From CAYWEM01 sp964457225 (GTDB taxonomy: Bacteria; Acidobacteriota; Aminicenantia; UBA2199), in NCBI GenBank assembly GCA_964457225.1, contig CAYWEM010000009.1, positions 1 to 64,000 of the forward strand: a stretch of DNA of 64,000 nucleotides. The letters run 5' to 3'. Shown one piece after another: positions 1 through 6,831 of this stretch. How positions within the stretch are numbered: the stretch's first letter is position 1; each line of letters begins with the position of its first letter. The notes under the pieces were generated by a model. The model was not told the DNA's origin and ran no database searches. It saw only the letters and a list, made by a program, of their open reading frames with translations. A program made the translations under genes and the position numbers.

Positions 1-36
1 CATCGCCGGAAAACTTAACTTCAACTTACCCACACA

Positions 37-576
37 ATGTTAAAGAGAACCATAATAGTTATGATCAAATCTGAAAAAGGAGATAAAAAACAACATGGGA
101 CAGAGCTTGTGAGAAGATTGATTGAATCAAGTCAGATAATAACTGTTGGTCCAACTTTTAAAAGAAATTACAACTACATGAGTGTTTCTAGAAAGTATAT
201 AGGTTTAGATCTCTTTACTTCAAAAGAAGCAAGTACCAGGTTGGTTTATGATGCTGATTTGAAAAAAACTGTTTTTGAAGAATCTCCTTTTTTCATCACT
301 ATTGCTCATGAATTAATTCATGCTGATTTCTTTATACGTGGTATAAATAAATACTACAGGTCTTATGGAACAAGAGAGTATTTTGATGCTGATGGAAAAA
401 GAAAACCGCAAGATTCAATCATTGAAGAGTATGAGGTTGTAGGCTTATATGATTATATTTGCAACACTGCAAAATTCATTGAATACAAGGAATTGATTGA
501 AAGAGCTCGAACCAGCAATATAACTGAAAACCAGATTAGAAAAGAGCAAAAACTAAAAGAGAGGGTTAAGTACTAA
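37..576 (+). CDS. M91-like metallopeptidase toxin domain, orphan polymorphic-toxin tip
   Basis: Residues 91-95 read HELIH, a zincin metallopeptidase signature. The following EEYEVVG segment and the C-terminal TENQIRKEQKLKERVKY resemble peptidase family M91 (NleD-type effectors, also used as C-terminal toxin domains of RHS and other polymorphic toxins). At 179 aa it is about one toxin domain, with no signal peptide. The frame is closed upstream by a stop at 16-18. No convincing ribosome site precedes the ATG at 37, and ATG 61 is equally possible, so the domain may have been separated from a larger secreted toxin, or its parent lies in another frame off the window edge. The gene is AT-rich compared with the GC-rich genes after position 1400, suggesting transfer. 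The next gene starts directly after its stop. The domain assignment comes from motif recognition; the toxin role is inference. Confidence 0.6.
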   Translation: MLKRTIIVMIKSEKGDKKQHGTELVRRLIESSQIITVGPTFKRNYNYMSVSRKYIGLDLFTSKEASTRLVYDADLKKTVFEESPFFITIAHELIHADFFIRGINKYYRSYGTREYFDADGKRKPQDSIIEEYEVVGLYDYICNTAKFIEYKELIERARTSNITENQIRKEQKLKERVKY

Positions 577-1053
577 ATGAAAAAAGCAGTAATTATAGGA
601 ATATGTCTGATTGTTTGTCTTTCAGGTTTATTGTTAAATTCAATGAAAAAACAAAGGGTTCTGTACTATGCAATATACCCTTCCGGAAAAACCAGCAGAA
701 CTCATGTTTTCGAATTCTTTAATGATGGCACAATGCAGTACTTTTATGGAACAAGAAATTCTGAAATAATAAATGAGATTGAGTTTAAAAAAATATTTAA
801 TAGCAAAAAAATAAAGCTGTGTGAAGATATAATTATAGAAATAAAGAAGTTTTCGGAAGAACTAAATAAATGCGGAAGCATTGATCTAGATGATATGTGT
901 TATGATTGTTGGGAAACTGTAATTATTACAAACAAACATAGAATCAATAAATACTTGATCAATTCTGAAACAAAATGTGAAGAGATATTGATAAAGCTGT
1001 TTTTTTATATTGAAATGATATCAAGTGTAAAGTTTGAAATGTTTGGAGAGTAA
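577..1053 (+). CDS. Membrane-anchored hypothetical protein, candidate immunity protein
   Basis: I do not recognise this 158-aa protein. Residues 2-22 form a hydrophobic segment after MKK, fitting an inner-membrane anchor or uncleaved signal; the rest is polar and contains several cysteines (CGSIDLDDMCYDCW, CEE). It starts on the base after the stop of the M91-like toxin gene and shares its AT-rich composition, so the two are almost certainly co-transcribed. The place directly behind a toxin domain, the small size and the lack of a known enzymatic motif are what one expects of a cognate immunity protein. A membrane anchor would place it in the periplasm or at the inner membrane. This function is inferred from position only. 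Confidence 0.5.
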   Translation: MKKAVIIGICLIVCLSGLLLNSMKKQRVLYYAIYPSGKTSRTHVFEFFNDGTMQYFYGTRNSEIINEIEFKKIFNSKKIKLCEDIIIEIKKFSEELNKCGSIDLDDMCYDCWETVIITNKHRINKYLINSETKCEEILIKLFFYIEMISSVKFEMFGE

Positions 1054-1142
1054 ATAATGAGCTGGTTTCGGCTCAAATTGGAAGCACTTGCGGGATGAAA
1101 TGGTTTGGGTTGGTTTTTTTAGATAGAAGAGCTTGCGAATGA

Positions 1143-1343
1143 ATGGCAGACCTCCGTAGAATAAAAAAGTACCCGCTGAAACGGCTTATCGAGGCTGGTT
1201 TTGATGCGCCAGATCCGCAGTCAAAGCAGTTTGCCGAATTGGAAACTTACCAGCTTGACCGGGTTGATAATCTCCTTAAAATCCTGCAGAATGTCGAAGG
1301 TCAAAAGATGGAGATAAGCACGCCGTTTACAATTGGTATTTAA
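1143..1343 (+). pseudogene. Fragment of an unknown protein carrying island repeat copy 1
   Basis: This is a 66-codon open frame whose central part (PLKRLIEAGFDAPDPQ and onward to RVDNL) is repeated at 5637-5733 and partly at 2985-3029. Four of the six differences between copies 1 and 3 are synonymous in this frame, so the repeat comes from real coding sequence. After RVDNL this copy continues LLKILQNVEGQ, whereas the copy at 5733 diverges, so the present copy may keep the original C-terminal continuation. The N-terminal 12 or so codons match neither other copy, and no good ribosome site lies before the ATG. I read it as a gene remnant. The parent family is not one I recognise. Confidence 0.4.
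1177..1273 (+). repeat. Island repeat, copy 1 (97 bp)
   Basis: This 97-bp segment matches 5637-5733 with six substitutions (about 94% identical), and its first 45 bp match 2985-3029 with one substitution. The three direct copies bracket and separate the two AbiE modules. Confidence 0.85.
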
Positions 1344-1377
1344 CTTGGTGAAAGATTTTAAAATTATTTAATCGTAG

Positions 1378-1406
1378 TTGATATAACTTAATAAATAAGG
1401 TATATA
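1378..1406 (+). promoter_or_regulatory. Promoter of the first AbiE module, leaderless type
   Basis: TTGATA (1378-1383), a 17-bp spacer and TATATA (1401-1406) precede the ATG at 1413 by only 6 bases, so transcription would begin at or next to the start codon. The only purine-rich ribosome-site candidate (AAGG, 1397-1400) lies upstream of the -10 and would not be transcribed. Confidence 0.5.
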
Positions 1407-1412
1407 TGCTAC

Positions 1413-2012
1413 ATGAGCAAGGAAAGACCGGAAAGTGAACTGTTTCAGATTGCCGCATCCCAAGGTGGGTACTTTACCGCCTATCAGGCCAGGATGGTCG
1501 GATACAGTGAAAAGAACCATGCCTATCATGTGAAAGCCGGTCATTGGATTCGAGAGTGGCGCGGAGTGTATCGCCTATGCCGCTTTCCCCTGGCCGAGGA
1601 TTCACAGTACTCTCTTTGGGGGGTATGGTCCATGAACAGAAAGGGACTTGTGCAAGGGATTTATTCCCATGAAACTGCACTGGCTCTGTTCGATCTGACC
1701 GATGTCCAGCCTGAAAAAATTCACATGACATTTCCCAGAGGTCATCGGCGTTCGGGTGATATTCCGGATGCTCTGATTCTCCATCATGCCGATATCGATC
1801 GTGGGGAGAGTGAAGAACGGATGGGGTACCGGGTGACGACTCCCCTGAGGACGATGACAGATCTTTTTCGCTCCATGACGCTTTCTCCGGAGTTTATCAG
1901 GCAAGCGCTGCAAGAGGCGCAAAATAAGGGTTTTCTGACCCTGCAGCAAGTTCAAACACTTAGAGAAACACCGAGAATCGGCCCCAGGCTCAAGGCCATC
2001 ATGGGGGAATAA
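1413..2012 (+). CDS. abiEi: AbiEi-type antitoxin / transcriptional repressor
   Basis: This 199-aa protein has the layout of type IV AbiEi antitoxins. It has an N-terminal winged-helix part (SQGGYFTAYQARMVGYSEKN, then a WIREWRGVYRLCRFP wing typical of the family) and a C-terminal domain with YSHETALALFDLTD and TTPLRTMTDLFRS segments. In characterised AbiE systems the antitoxin represses its own operon through the winged helix and neutralises the nucleotidyltransferase toxin. The toxin gene starts 4 nt downstream, the usual order. A promoter with its -10 six bases before the ATG suggests leaderless, probably autoregulated expression. The length is normal and no lesion is visible, unlike the second module downstream. 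Confidence 0.85.
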   Translation: MSKERPESELFQIAASQGGYFTAYQARMVGYSEKNHAYHVKAGHWIREWRGVYRLCRFPLAEDSQYSLWGVWSMNRKGLVQGIYSHETALALFDLTDVQPEKIHMTFPRGHRRSGDIPDALILHHADIDRGESEERMGYRVTTPLRTMTDLFRSMTLSPEFIRQALQEAQNKGFLTLQQVQTLRETPRIGPRLKAIMGE

Positions 2013-2015
2013 AAG

Positions 2016-2897
2016 ATGACGATTAAACAGTATCAATCGGCATCCGGCTTCAGAAATGCACTTGAGGAACGGCTGAATAAAATGGCGAAAGACAAAGGGA
2101 TCGACCTCATGAGGATCAGGCGCAGAGTGGCTTTCGATCGCTTTCTTTTCCGCCTTTTGCAGAATTCAGATGATCGGCTGGTTGTCAAGGGCGGGTATGC
2201 CTTGGAACTGAGGCTGGCTCAGGCACGGGCAACCAAAGACATAGACTTGTCTGTCCGGGATGTTTACTCCGTAGGAGAAGAAAATGGTGCAGGAATGGAT
2301 TCGGAGCTAATCAGGCGAGAGATGCAGGATGCTGTGAATGCTCCCGTGGCAGACTATTTTTCTTTCACCATTGCCAAAGCGGTACTGGATTTGGAGAATG
2401 CGCCCTGTTGCGGTTATCGATTCCCGGTTGAAGCCAGGATGGCAGGGCGTCTTTTCAGCAAATTTGACTTGGATGCGGCCTTCGGAGACGTTTGGCTGAC
2501 GCCGCATGAAATGAAAACCGCACCGGATTGGCTCGGGTTCGCCGGGATTGCTCCTCCAGTGATTCCGTTGATTTCCAATGAACAACAGTTTGCCGAGAAA
2601 TTGCACACTTATACCTTACCCAGGAATAGGGTGAATTCGCGAGTCAAGGATCTGGTGGATTTGGTCTTGCTTCTGGAAGCGGGAGAAATGAAGGCGGATT
2701 TAGTTAAACATGCGATTATAAAGACATTTGAAAAGAGAGATACCCATCCGTTGAATGAAATATTGCCTGATCCTCCAGTAATATGGGAGAAGCCTTTCAT
2801 GGTCTTGATGGGAGAGTCGGGTTATTCTATTTCCATTCAAGCTGCGATAGAGAAAGTCAGAAACTACATGGCGTCACTTGGGGGTTATGAAACTTAG
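2016..2897 (+). CDS. abiEii: AbiEii nucleotidyltransferase toxin
   Basis: This 293-aa protein has the DNA-polymerase-beta-like nucleotidyltransferase signature of AbiEii/MenA toxins: VVKGGYALELRL (KGG at 58-60) followed by RATKDIDLSV, with metal-binding aspartates D75 and D77. The middle segment EKLHTYTLPRNRVNSRVKDLVDLVLL is the conserved helical motif containing the catalytic-region lysine and DLVDL. Related toxins transfer nucleotides to tRNA or other RNA acceptors, which blocks growth during phage infection. The start lies 4 nt after the antitoxin stop, so translation is coupled. Length and motifs appear complete, so this is the functional toxin of the island. The exact acceptor substrate cannot be told from the sequence. 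Confidence 0.88.
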   Translation: MTIKQYQSASGFRNALEERLNKMAKDKGIDLMRIRRRVAFDRFLFRLLQNSDDRLVVKGGYALELRLAQARATKDIDLSVRDVYSVGEENGAGMDSELIRREMQDAVNAPVADYFSFTIAKAVLDLENAPCCGYRFPVEARMAGRLFSKFDLDAAFGDVWLTPHEMKTAPDWLGFAGIAPPVIPLISNEQQFAEKLHTYTLPRNRVNSRVKDLVDLVLLLEAGEMKADLVKHAIIKTFEKRDTHPLNEILPDPPVIWEKPFMVLMGESGYSISIQAAIEKVRNYMASLGGYET

Positions 2898-2984
2898 GGG
2901 CCAGGTCTCCAGAATCCGGAAATCAAATTGAAAGATTGCTGAATTTAAATGAAATCATGGCACGACTTTTGCGGATAGAGTAGG

Positions 2985-3029
2985 TGAAACGGCTTATCGA
3001 GGCTGGTTTTGATGCGCCCGATCCGCAGT
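2985..3029 (+). repeat. Island repeat, copy 2 (truncated, 45 bp)
   Basis: These 45 bases are identical to the first 45 of copy 3 (5637-5681) and differ from copy 1 at one position. The copy stops abruptly where the sequence TTGTCAATAGGCGCA begins, consistent with truncation by an inserted element. Confidence 0.85.
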
Positions 3030-3030
3030 T

Positions 3031-3095
3031 GTCAATAGGCGCATATTTTACGCAGTGAATCGGCGCACAGATTCACGCGGGCCGGAATGAGAGTT
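3031..3095 (+). mobile_element. Possible insertion-sequence end remnant (IS21-like)
   Basis: The segment begins TGTCAATA and carries two spaced direct units, GGCGCATATTTTACGC and GGCGCACAGATTCACGC. Tandem sub-terminal repeats behind a TGT start are a feature of IS21-type ends. It abuts the broken end of repeat copy 2. No transposase is present, so this would be a solo end left after deletion. The family call is tentative. Confidence 0.3.
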
Positions 3096-3253
3096 GATTA
3101 AAACTGCCGGATATTGGACAATAAACCCGACATGAACTTGGAGATGGGCCGGCAAAATCACCGTGGCCAGGCGGGTCGAGCGCGGGCTTCTTCTGAGATG
3201 ATCTTGACAAGCAAGACAATCTCTGACTTAAAAGCAAATTAACGGCAAAATAA

Positions 3254-3282
3254 TTGACAATTTGACAGTAATTTGATATAGC
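3254..3282 (+). promoter_or_regulatory. Promoter of the second AbiE module
   Basis: TTGACA (3254-3259), a 17-bp spacer and TATAGC (3277-3282) are followed by a GGAGG ribosome site at 3288-3292. A second TTGACA at 3262-3267 overlaps the spacer. Confidence 0.5.
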
Positions 3283-3298
3283 TTGCCGGAGGTGAAAA

Positions 3299-4039
3299 AC
3301 GGGATTAGCGGAAGAATTCAAGCGTAAATTCAGTGGCAAGCCTGTTTTTTCTAATTCTGAAGTGCATGATTTCTTGGAAACCGTGCAGCCAGGTGTCGCC
3401 AGGGCCACGGTAAACTGGATTCTCTTCGATATGGTTCAGCGGGGTTTTTTGCAGAGAATCGGCCGGGGTCAGTACACCTTTGGCCGGGAAAAGCATTTCT
3501 CTCCCCAGCTTCATGACTTGCAGAAAAAGCTGGCTTTCGCTATGAGGCGACATTTCCCGCTGATAACCTGTTGCTTATGGCACAGCTCAGCCCTGACCAG
3601 CCTGCTTCAACACTTGCCGGCTTATGAGTTTATGCTGGTTGAAGTGGAAAAAGAGGCGGCAGAGGTCGTCTATCTTTTCCTGGCGGACGAATATCCCAAT
3701 ACTCTGAAAACGCCTTCAAAGGCCGAAATAGAAAAATACGTTTTAGGCAGAAATGATGCCATCATCGTGAAAAATCTGCTCAGCAGCGCTCCGATGGAAA
3801 AAATCGAAGGTTTGACCGTGCCAAGCCTGGAAAAAATCCTGGTCGATCTCGTCTCTGATGAAGATCTATTCTTTTTCATCCAGGGCCAGGAGTTGCGCCA
3901 GATATATCAAAAAGCTTTTTCCGGCTTCACCATCAATCTCAGTAAGTTAATGCGCTACGCTCGGCGGCGAAACAAAAGCCTCATACTGGAAGAGATTCTG
4001 AAATCTGATCAATTGCAGAATTTGATTGCCGGAGTGTAA
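3299..4039 (+). CDS. DUF6577/AbiEi-like antitoxin with an ACG at its expected start
   Basis: The frame encodes a winged-helix antitoxin-like protein, GLAEEFKRKF...VARATVNWILFDMVQRGFLQRIGRGQYTF, with a C-terminal domain like those of antitoxins paired with AbiEii toxins. The first standard start in frame is GTG 3362, but conserved-looking sequence (AEEFKRKFSGKPVFSNSEVHDFL) continues upstream to 3299. There an ACG stands 6 nt after a perfect GGAGG (3288-3292) behind a good promoter. That is exactly where an ATG should be, so I annotate from 3299 and read ACG as a T-to-C mutation of the start. Translation from ACG would be weak; a shortened product from GTG 3362 would lose the first part of the DNA-binding domain. 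The rest of the frame is intact (246 codons from ACG). It precedes the broken toxin by 3 nt. Confidence 0.7.
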   Translation, partial: TGLAEEFKRKFSGKPVFSNSEVHDFLETVQPGVARATVNWILFDMVQRGFLQRIGRGQYTFGREKHFSPQLHDLQKKLAFAMRRHFPLITCCLWHSSALTSLLQHLPAYEFMLVEVEKEAAEVVYLFLADEYPNTLKTPSKAEIEKYVLGRNDAIIVKNLLSSAPMEKIEGLTVPSLEKILVDLVSDEDLFFFIQGQELRQIYQKAFSGFTINLSKLMRYARRRNKSLILEEILKSDQLQNLIAGV

Positions 4040-4042
4040 AGC

Positions 4043-5414
4043 ATAATTTCAAAAGATTCTCTCAGCCTGGATTGGCTCAGGTACATTTCGGAAAAGCACC
4101 AGAATCCTCCACCTAATTTTTATGTTTGCTTAGAATAGCATGGCAGGTAGTAAGATTTGCCCCGGGGAAAGGGTGAATCAACGCTCACCACTACGGTGCA
4201 GACCGACCTAAGCCAGGTTTTCCTAACATGACCAACTCGCTTCGCTCAGACAGTGGTCATGTTACCCTGAAGGGCACGTCCAGCCTGGCTTTGTCGGTTC
4301 CCTGCACCTTCGTTTCTTGTCCCCGTAGGGGGGGACGTTCGCTTTTGCTTCACCCTTTCCCGGCCTGAAAAACAGGTGGGGAATCAGGGAAGCATGTAGG
4401 GGCTGACAAAGTTCTGATAGAAAAAGTCATTCGGGCTCTGCTGCTGCTTGAAGGCCTGGTTGAATCCGGGCTGAGCTTTGTTTTTAAAGGTGGTTCCGCC
4501 CTGATGCTGCTACAGGGTGTCCCCAAGCGCTTTTCCATCGATATCGACATACAGGTTTCCCCTGGTATTGGTCCGGAGCCTGGTTTCAAAGTCATCATTG
4601 AAAGCAAAGGATTTTTGCGCTATGAGCCGCAAAACAGGATGTCGAAATCTCGATTGCGGAAATCTCATTACAAGTTCTTTTATTCTGCTATTGCCGGAGG
4701 CGGAACAAGTGAAGATTTTGTTATGCTCGATGTGGTCTGGGGGGTGTCAGACTACCTGAATGCTTTTCCGATGGCGATTCGATCGCCTTTTGCCAGGGAA
4801 GAAGGAGATGCCCTGGCTGTGCAAATTCCTGGGGCGGAAGAGATGTTGGGAGACAAGCTAACCGCTTTTGCCCCCAACACTTCCGGGATACCATACCTGA
4901 AAGGCGGAGTGAGTCGGGCCATGGAGATTGGCAAGCAGTTGTTCGACATTGGTCAACTATCAAGAGCATTGAAAAGATAAACAAGGTGGCCGATGTTTTT
5001 TCAATCATTGCCCGGCATGAAATAAAAAACAGGAATCTAAGTATTTCCCAGGAAGAAGTGTTGCAGGATATCCTGCAGACATCCCTTTGTCTTTCTACTC
5101 GGGGGATGAGTGGGCAAGGAAATTATGCTGCTTTGCAGGATGGGGTGTCCCGACTTAAGGCTTTCATATTTTCTGAAAAATATCAGATCGAAAAAGCCAT
5201 TGTCCACGCCTCGATGGCAGCTTATTGCGCTGGCCTGATCCAGACTGGCCAACATGATTTTGATCGCTTTGCAGATGCCGATCGGATTGTCAGTTTGGAA
5301 ATCAGGCAACCAATGGAAACCCGATTAAACAAACTAAGGAAAACTAACCCGGAGGCATTCTTTTACTGGTACAATGTTTTAAAGCTCCCAGGAATCGAAT
5401 CCTTGCTCGGCTGA
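4043..5414 (+). pseudogene. AbiEii-family toxin, broken by an insertion and a frameshift
   Basis: Three segments make one toxin. Segment 1 (4043-4098) encodes ISKDSLSLDWLRYISEKH, with ATA where the start ATG is expected, 3 nt after the antitoxin stop. A 291-bp element plus duplicated target follows. Segment 2 (4393-4980) resumes in register with HVGADKVLIEKVIRALLLLE and includes FVFKGGSALMLL and FSIDIDIQVS, the nucleotidyltransferase GG[ST] and DxD motifs. Removing the element and one target copy joins CA|T into a His codon and restores the frame. Segment 3 (from about 4974 to 5414) encodes KINKVADVFSIIARHEIKNR in another frame. A single missing base near 4971 (TTG-AAA instead of TTG-GAA) would explain the shift. 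With three lesions this gene is very probably dead, leaving the antitoxin unopposed. Confidence 0.9.
4099..4389 (+). mobile_element. MITE-like foldback element, 291 bp, with 5-bp target duplication
   Basis: The element is flanked by AAGCA at 4094-4098 and 4390-4394; removing it with one AAGCA exactly restores the toxin frame. Its ends form imperfect terminal inverted repeats: CCAGAATCCTCCACCT at the left and, reverse-complemented, CCCTGATTCCCCACCT at the right, each followed within 2 nt by a T run. Inside are nested inverted pairs: 4165-4177/4349-4361 (13 bp perfect), 4195-4201/4302-4308, 4202-4207/4293-4298, 4210-4217/4284-4291 and 4225-4234/4254-4263 (10 bp perfect). The whole would fold into one long hairpin. 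It has no coding capacity, so it must have been moved by a transposase acting in trans. No second copy is visible in this window. Confidence 0.85.
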
Positions 5415-5455
5415 TCACATGCAAAAGGGTATCCCCAAAGCCTACTGAAAGATGA

Positions 5456-5761
5456 TTGAGCAATCGGAGAAGTCGGCTGAGATGGCTTTGCCAGGTTTAC
5501 CGGTCTGTGGAGAGCCGCAACCGCAGTCAGGCCCTGGTCCAGCACCTGGCCTGGGGTTATACCCCGGTAAACCTGAAGGCCTGGGAAGAAAGAAAACACG
5601 CCGGCGGCAGGGCCGATGTGTTCAAGTACGATCCCTTGAAACGGCTTATCGAGGCTGGTTTTGATGCGCCCGATCCGCAGTCGAAGCAGTTTGCCAAACT
5701 GGAAACCTACCGGCTTGACCGGGTTGATAATCTACCGTGGAGACCTGAAACATTTACTTGA
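5456..5761 (+). pseudogene. Unknown-gene remnant carrying island repeat copy 3
   Basis: This open frame of up to 101 codons starts at TTG 5456 right after an in-frame stop. It reads LCQVYRSVESRNRSQALVQH, then WGYTPVNLKAWEERKHAGGR, then the repeat segment PLKRLIEAGFDAPDPQ onward to RVDNL. After RVDNL it diverges from copy 1 (WRPETFT instead of LLKILQN). It therefore looks like the N-terminal and middle part of the same unknown gene whose tail survives at 1177-1343, now split across the island. The 3' end overlaps the convergent acetyltransferase gene by 8 nt. I do not recognise the family and would not assign a function. Confidence 0.4.
5637..5733 (+). repeat. Island repeat, copy 3 (97 bp)
   Basis: This is the direct copy of 1177-1273 at the right edge of the island, with six substitutions, four of them synonymous in the shared reading frame. 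The core-genome acetyltransferase gene begins 21 bp further on, so this copy marks the island boundary. Confidence 0.85.
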
Positions 5762-6191
5762 GCTGTTTGCGCATCCAGAGGTGGTCGATGCCGGCGTCGA
5801 TGAATACATCTCCGTAAGACCGGTAGCCGTACTTTTCGTAGAAGGGCAGGGCCTGAACCTGGGCGCTCAGGTAAACCTCGGCCAGGCCCCGGGCGGCTGC
5901 TTCCTGCTCGGCCGCGGCCAGCAGGGCGGCGCCGATGCCCCGGCCCCGGGCTTCAAAGAGGACGGCCATGCGGCCTATCCGCCCGTCGGCCAGCAGTCTG
6001 GCCGTACCCAGGGCCGCTCCGGCCTGGTCCAGGGCCAGGAAGTGACAGGCTGAAAGGTCATCGGCATCCCATTCCTCGTCTTCGGGCACCAGCTGTTCCT
6101 CGATAAAGACCCTGCTGCGGATTTCAGCCAGCCTGGATCCGTCGCTCGGCCAGTCGGTCCTGATGATCGTTACCTTGTTTTCTTTTTTCAA
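5754..6191 (-). CDS. GNAT-family N-acetyltransferase, ElaA/YjdJ-like
   Basis: At 145 aa it is a single GNAT domain. The acetyl-CoA pyrophosphate-binding segment is ARGRGIGAALL in motif A, preceded by the strand RIGRMAVLF, and motif B-like AQVQALPFYEKYGYR follows. The N-terminal part (RSRVFIEEQLVPEDEEWDADD) matches the ElaA-like group in which the first strand is followed by VF..EQ. These enzymes acetylate small amines or protein N-termini; the acceptor is unknown here. The start is TTG at 6189-6191, with GGAG/AAGG sequences upstream. It is transcribed divergently from yjbQ and convergently towards the island, of which it is the first core-genome neighbour. Confidence 0.85.
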   Translation of the reverse strand: MKKENKVTIIRTDWPSDGSRLAEIRSRVFIEEQLVPEDEEWDADDLSACHFLALDQAGAALGTARLLADGRIGRMAVLFEARGRGIGAALLAAAEQEAAARGLAEVYLSAQVQALPFYEKYGYRSYGDVFIDAGIDHLWMRKQLK

Positions 6192-6230
6192 GCCTTACTC
6201 CGGGATGTTTCATTCTAACACAAAAAGGTT

Positions 6231-6260
6231 TTGACCGCGGCCGTGCTTTTCAGTTATCAT
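6231..6260 (+). promoter_or_regulatory. yjbQ promoter, leaderless type
   Basis: TTGACC (6231-6236), an 18-bp spacer and TATCAT (6255-6260) lie 6 nt before the yjbQ ATG. Transcription should start at about the A of the ATG, leaving no room for a ribosome site. Confidence 0.55.
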
Positions 6261-6266
6261 CGGAGT

Positions 6267-6686
6267 ATGAAAAGCTACCGAAAAGAACTGTGGTTCAATG
6301 TGCCGTCCAGGCGCGGTTTTATCAACATCACCGGCCAGGTGCGGCAGTGCCTGCGGGAAAGCGGCATCCAGGAAGGCCTGCTGCTGGTCAACGCCATGCA
6401 CATCACCGCCTCCGTTTTCATCAACGACGATGAAAGCGGCCTGCACGCCGACTACGAGGCCTGGCTGGAAGAACTGGCCCCCCATGCCCCGACCGGCCGC
6501 TACCGTCACAACCTGACCGGAGAGGACAATGCCGACGCCCACCTCAAGCGCCAGGTCATGGGCCGCGAAGTGGTGGTGGCCGTGACCGGCGGCGAACTGG
6601 ATTTCGGCACCTGGGAAGCCATTTTTTACGGCGAATTCGACGGCCGCCGACGCAAACGGGTGCTGGTCAAGATCATCGGCGAATAG
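6267..6686 (+). CDS. yjbQ: YjbQ/UPF0047 family, secondary thiamine-phosphate synthase
   Basis: This 139-aa protein is a complete YjbQ family member. It begins MKSYRKELWFNVPSRRGF as its relatives do, which fixes the start at 6267. It then has AMHITASVFINDDESGL, the YRHNLTGEDNADAHLKRQVM segment with clustered His, Asp and Asn, and a C-terminal GTWEAIFYGEFDGRRRKRV. Members form compact trimers and show weak thiamine-phosphate synthase activity in E. coli; the physiological role is not settled. It stands alone between the acetyltransferase and the giant secreted protein. Its promoter predicts a leaderless message. Confidence 0.92.
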   Translation: MKSYRKELWFNVPSRRGFINITGQVRQCLRESGIQEGLLLVNAMHITASVFINDDESGLHADYEAWLEELAPHAPTGRYRHNLTGEDNADAHLKRQVMGREVVVAVTGGELDFGTWEAIFYGEFDGRRRKRVLVKIIGE

Positions 6687-6770
6687 AATAACAGGTTTGA
6701 GAAGAGCGGCGGAATAGACCATCAAATACCCGATCTGGATCTGAAGAGTAAGCATTAAGTCAGATTTTTG

Positions 6771-6799
6771 TTGACAGGAATCGCATTGGTTTTTATATT
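6771..6799 (+). promoter_or_regulatory. Promoter of the giant C39 protein gene
   Basis: A consensus TTGACA (6771-6776), exactly 17 bp and TATATT (6794-6799) precede the ATG at 6832, with a GAGGGG ribosome site between. This is one of the strongest sigma-70-type promoters in the window. Confidence 0.7.
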
Positions 6800-6831
6800 T
6801 ATAGAATGCCATTAAGATCCGAGGGGAAAAA

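Larger units (their letters stand above)
2898..3253 (+). other. Intergenic remnant region between the two AbiE modules
   Basis: I see no intact gene here. It contains repeat copy 2 (2985-3029), cut off at 3029/3030. Directly after it comes a segment with two GGCGCA...ACGC units that looks like an insertion-sequence end. The remaining 160 bases, up to the promoter of the second module, show no recognisable feature. Confidence 0.6.

Noticed and set aside
1..90. Two other upstream frames (ending at 43 and 74) as the missing N-terminal part of the M91 toxin protein.
   Set aside because: Only 14-24 codons of each are visible and neither shows an RHS or other delivery-protein signature, so continuity cannot be supported.
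4165..4361. A Rho-independent terminator or a free-standing ncRNA gene.
   Set aside because: The inverted pairs belong to a larger element with terminal repeats and a target duplication, which explains the region better. No terminal T run follows the hairpin.
4986..5414. A separate 142-codon gene starting with GTG.
   Set aside because: Its sequence continues the toxin family C-terminus directly, and a one-base shift near 4971 joins it to the preceding frame. It is part of the broken toxin gene.
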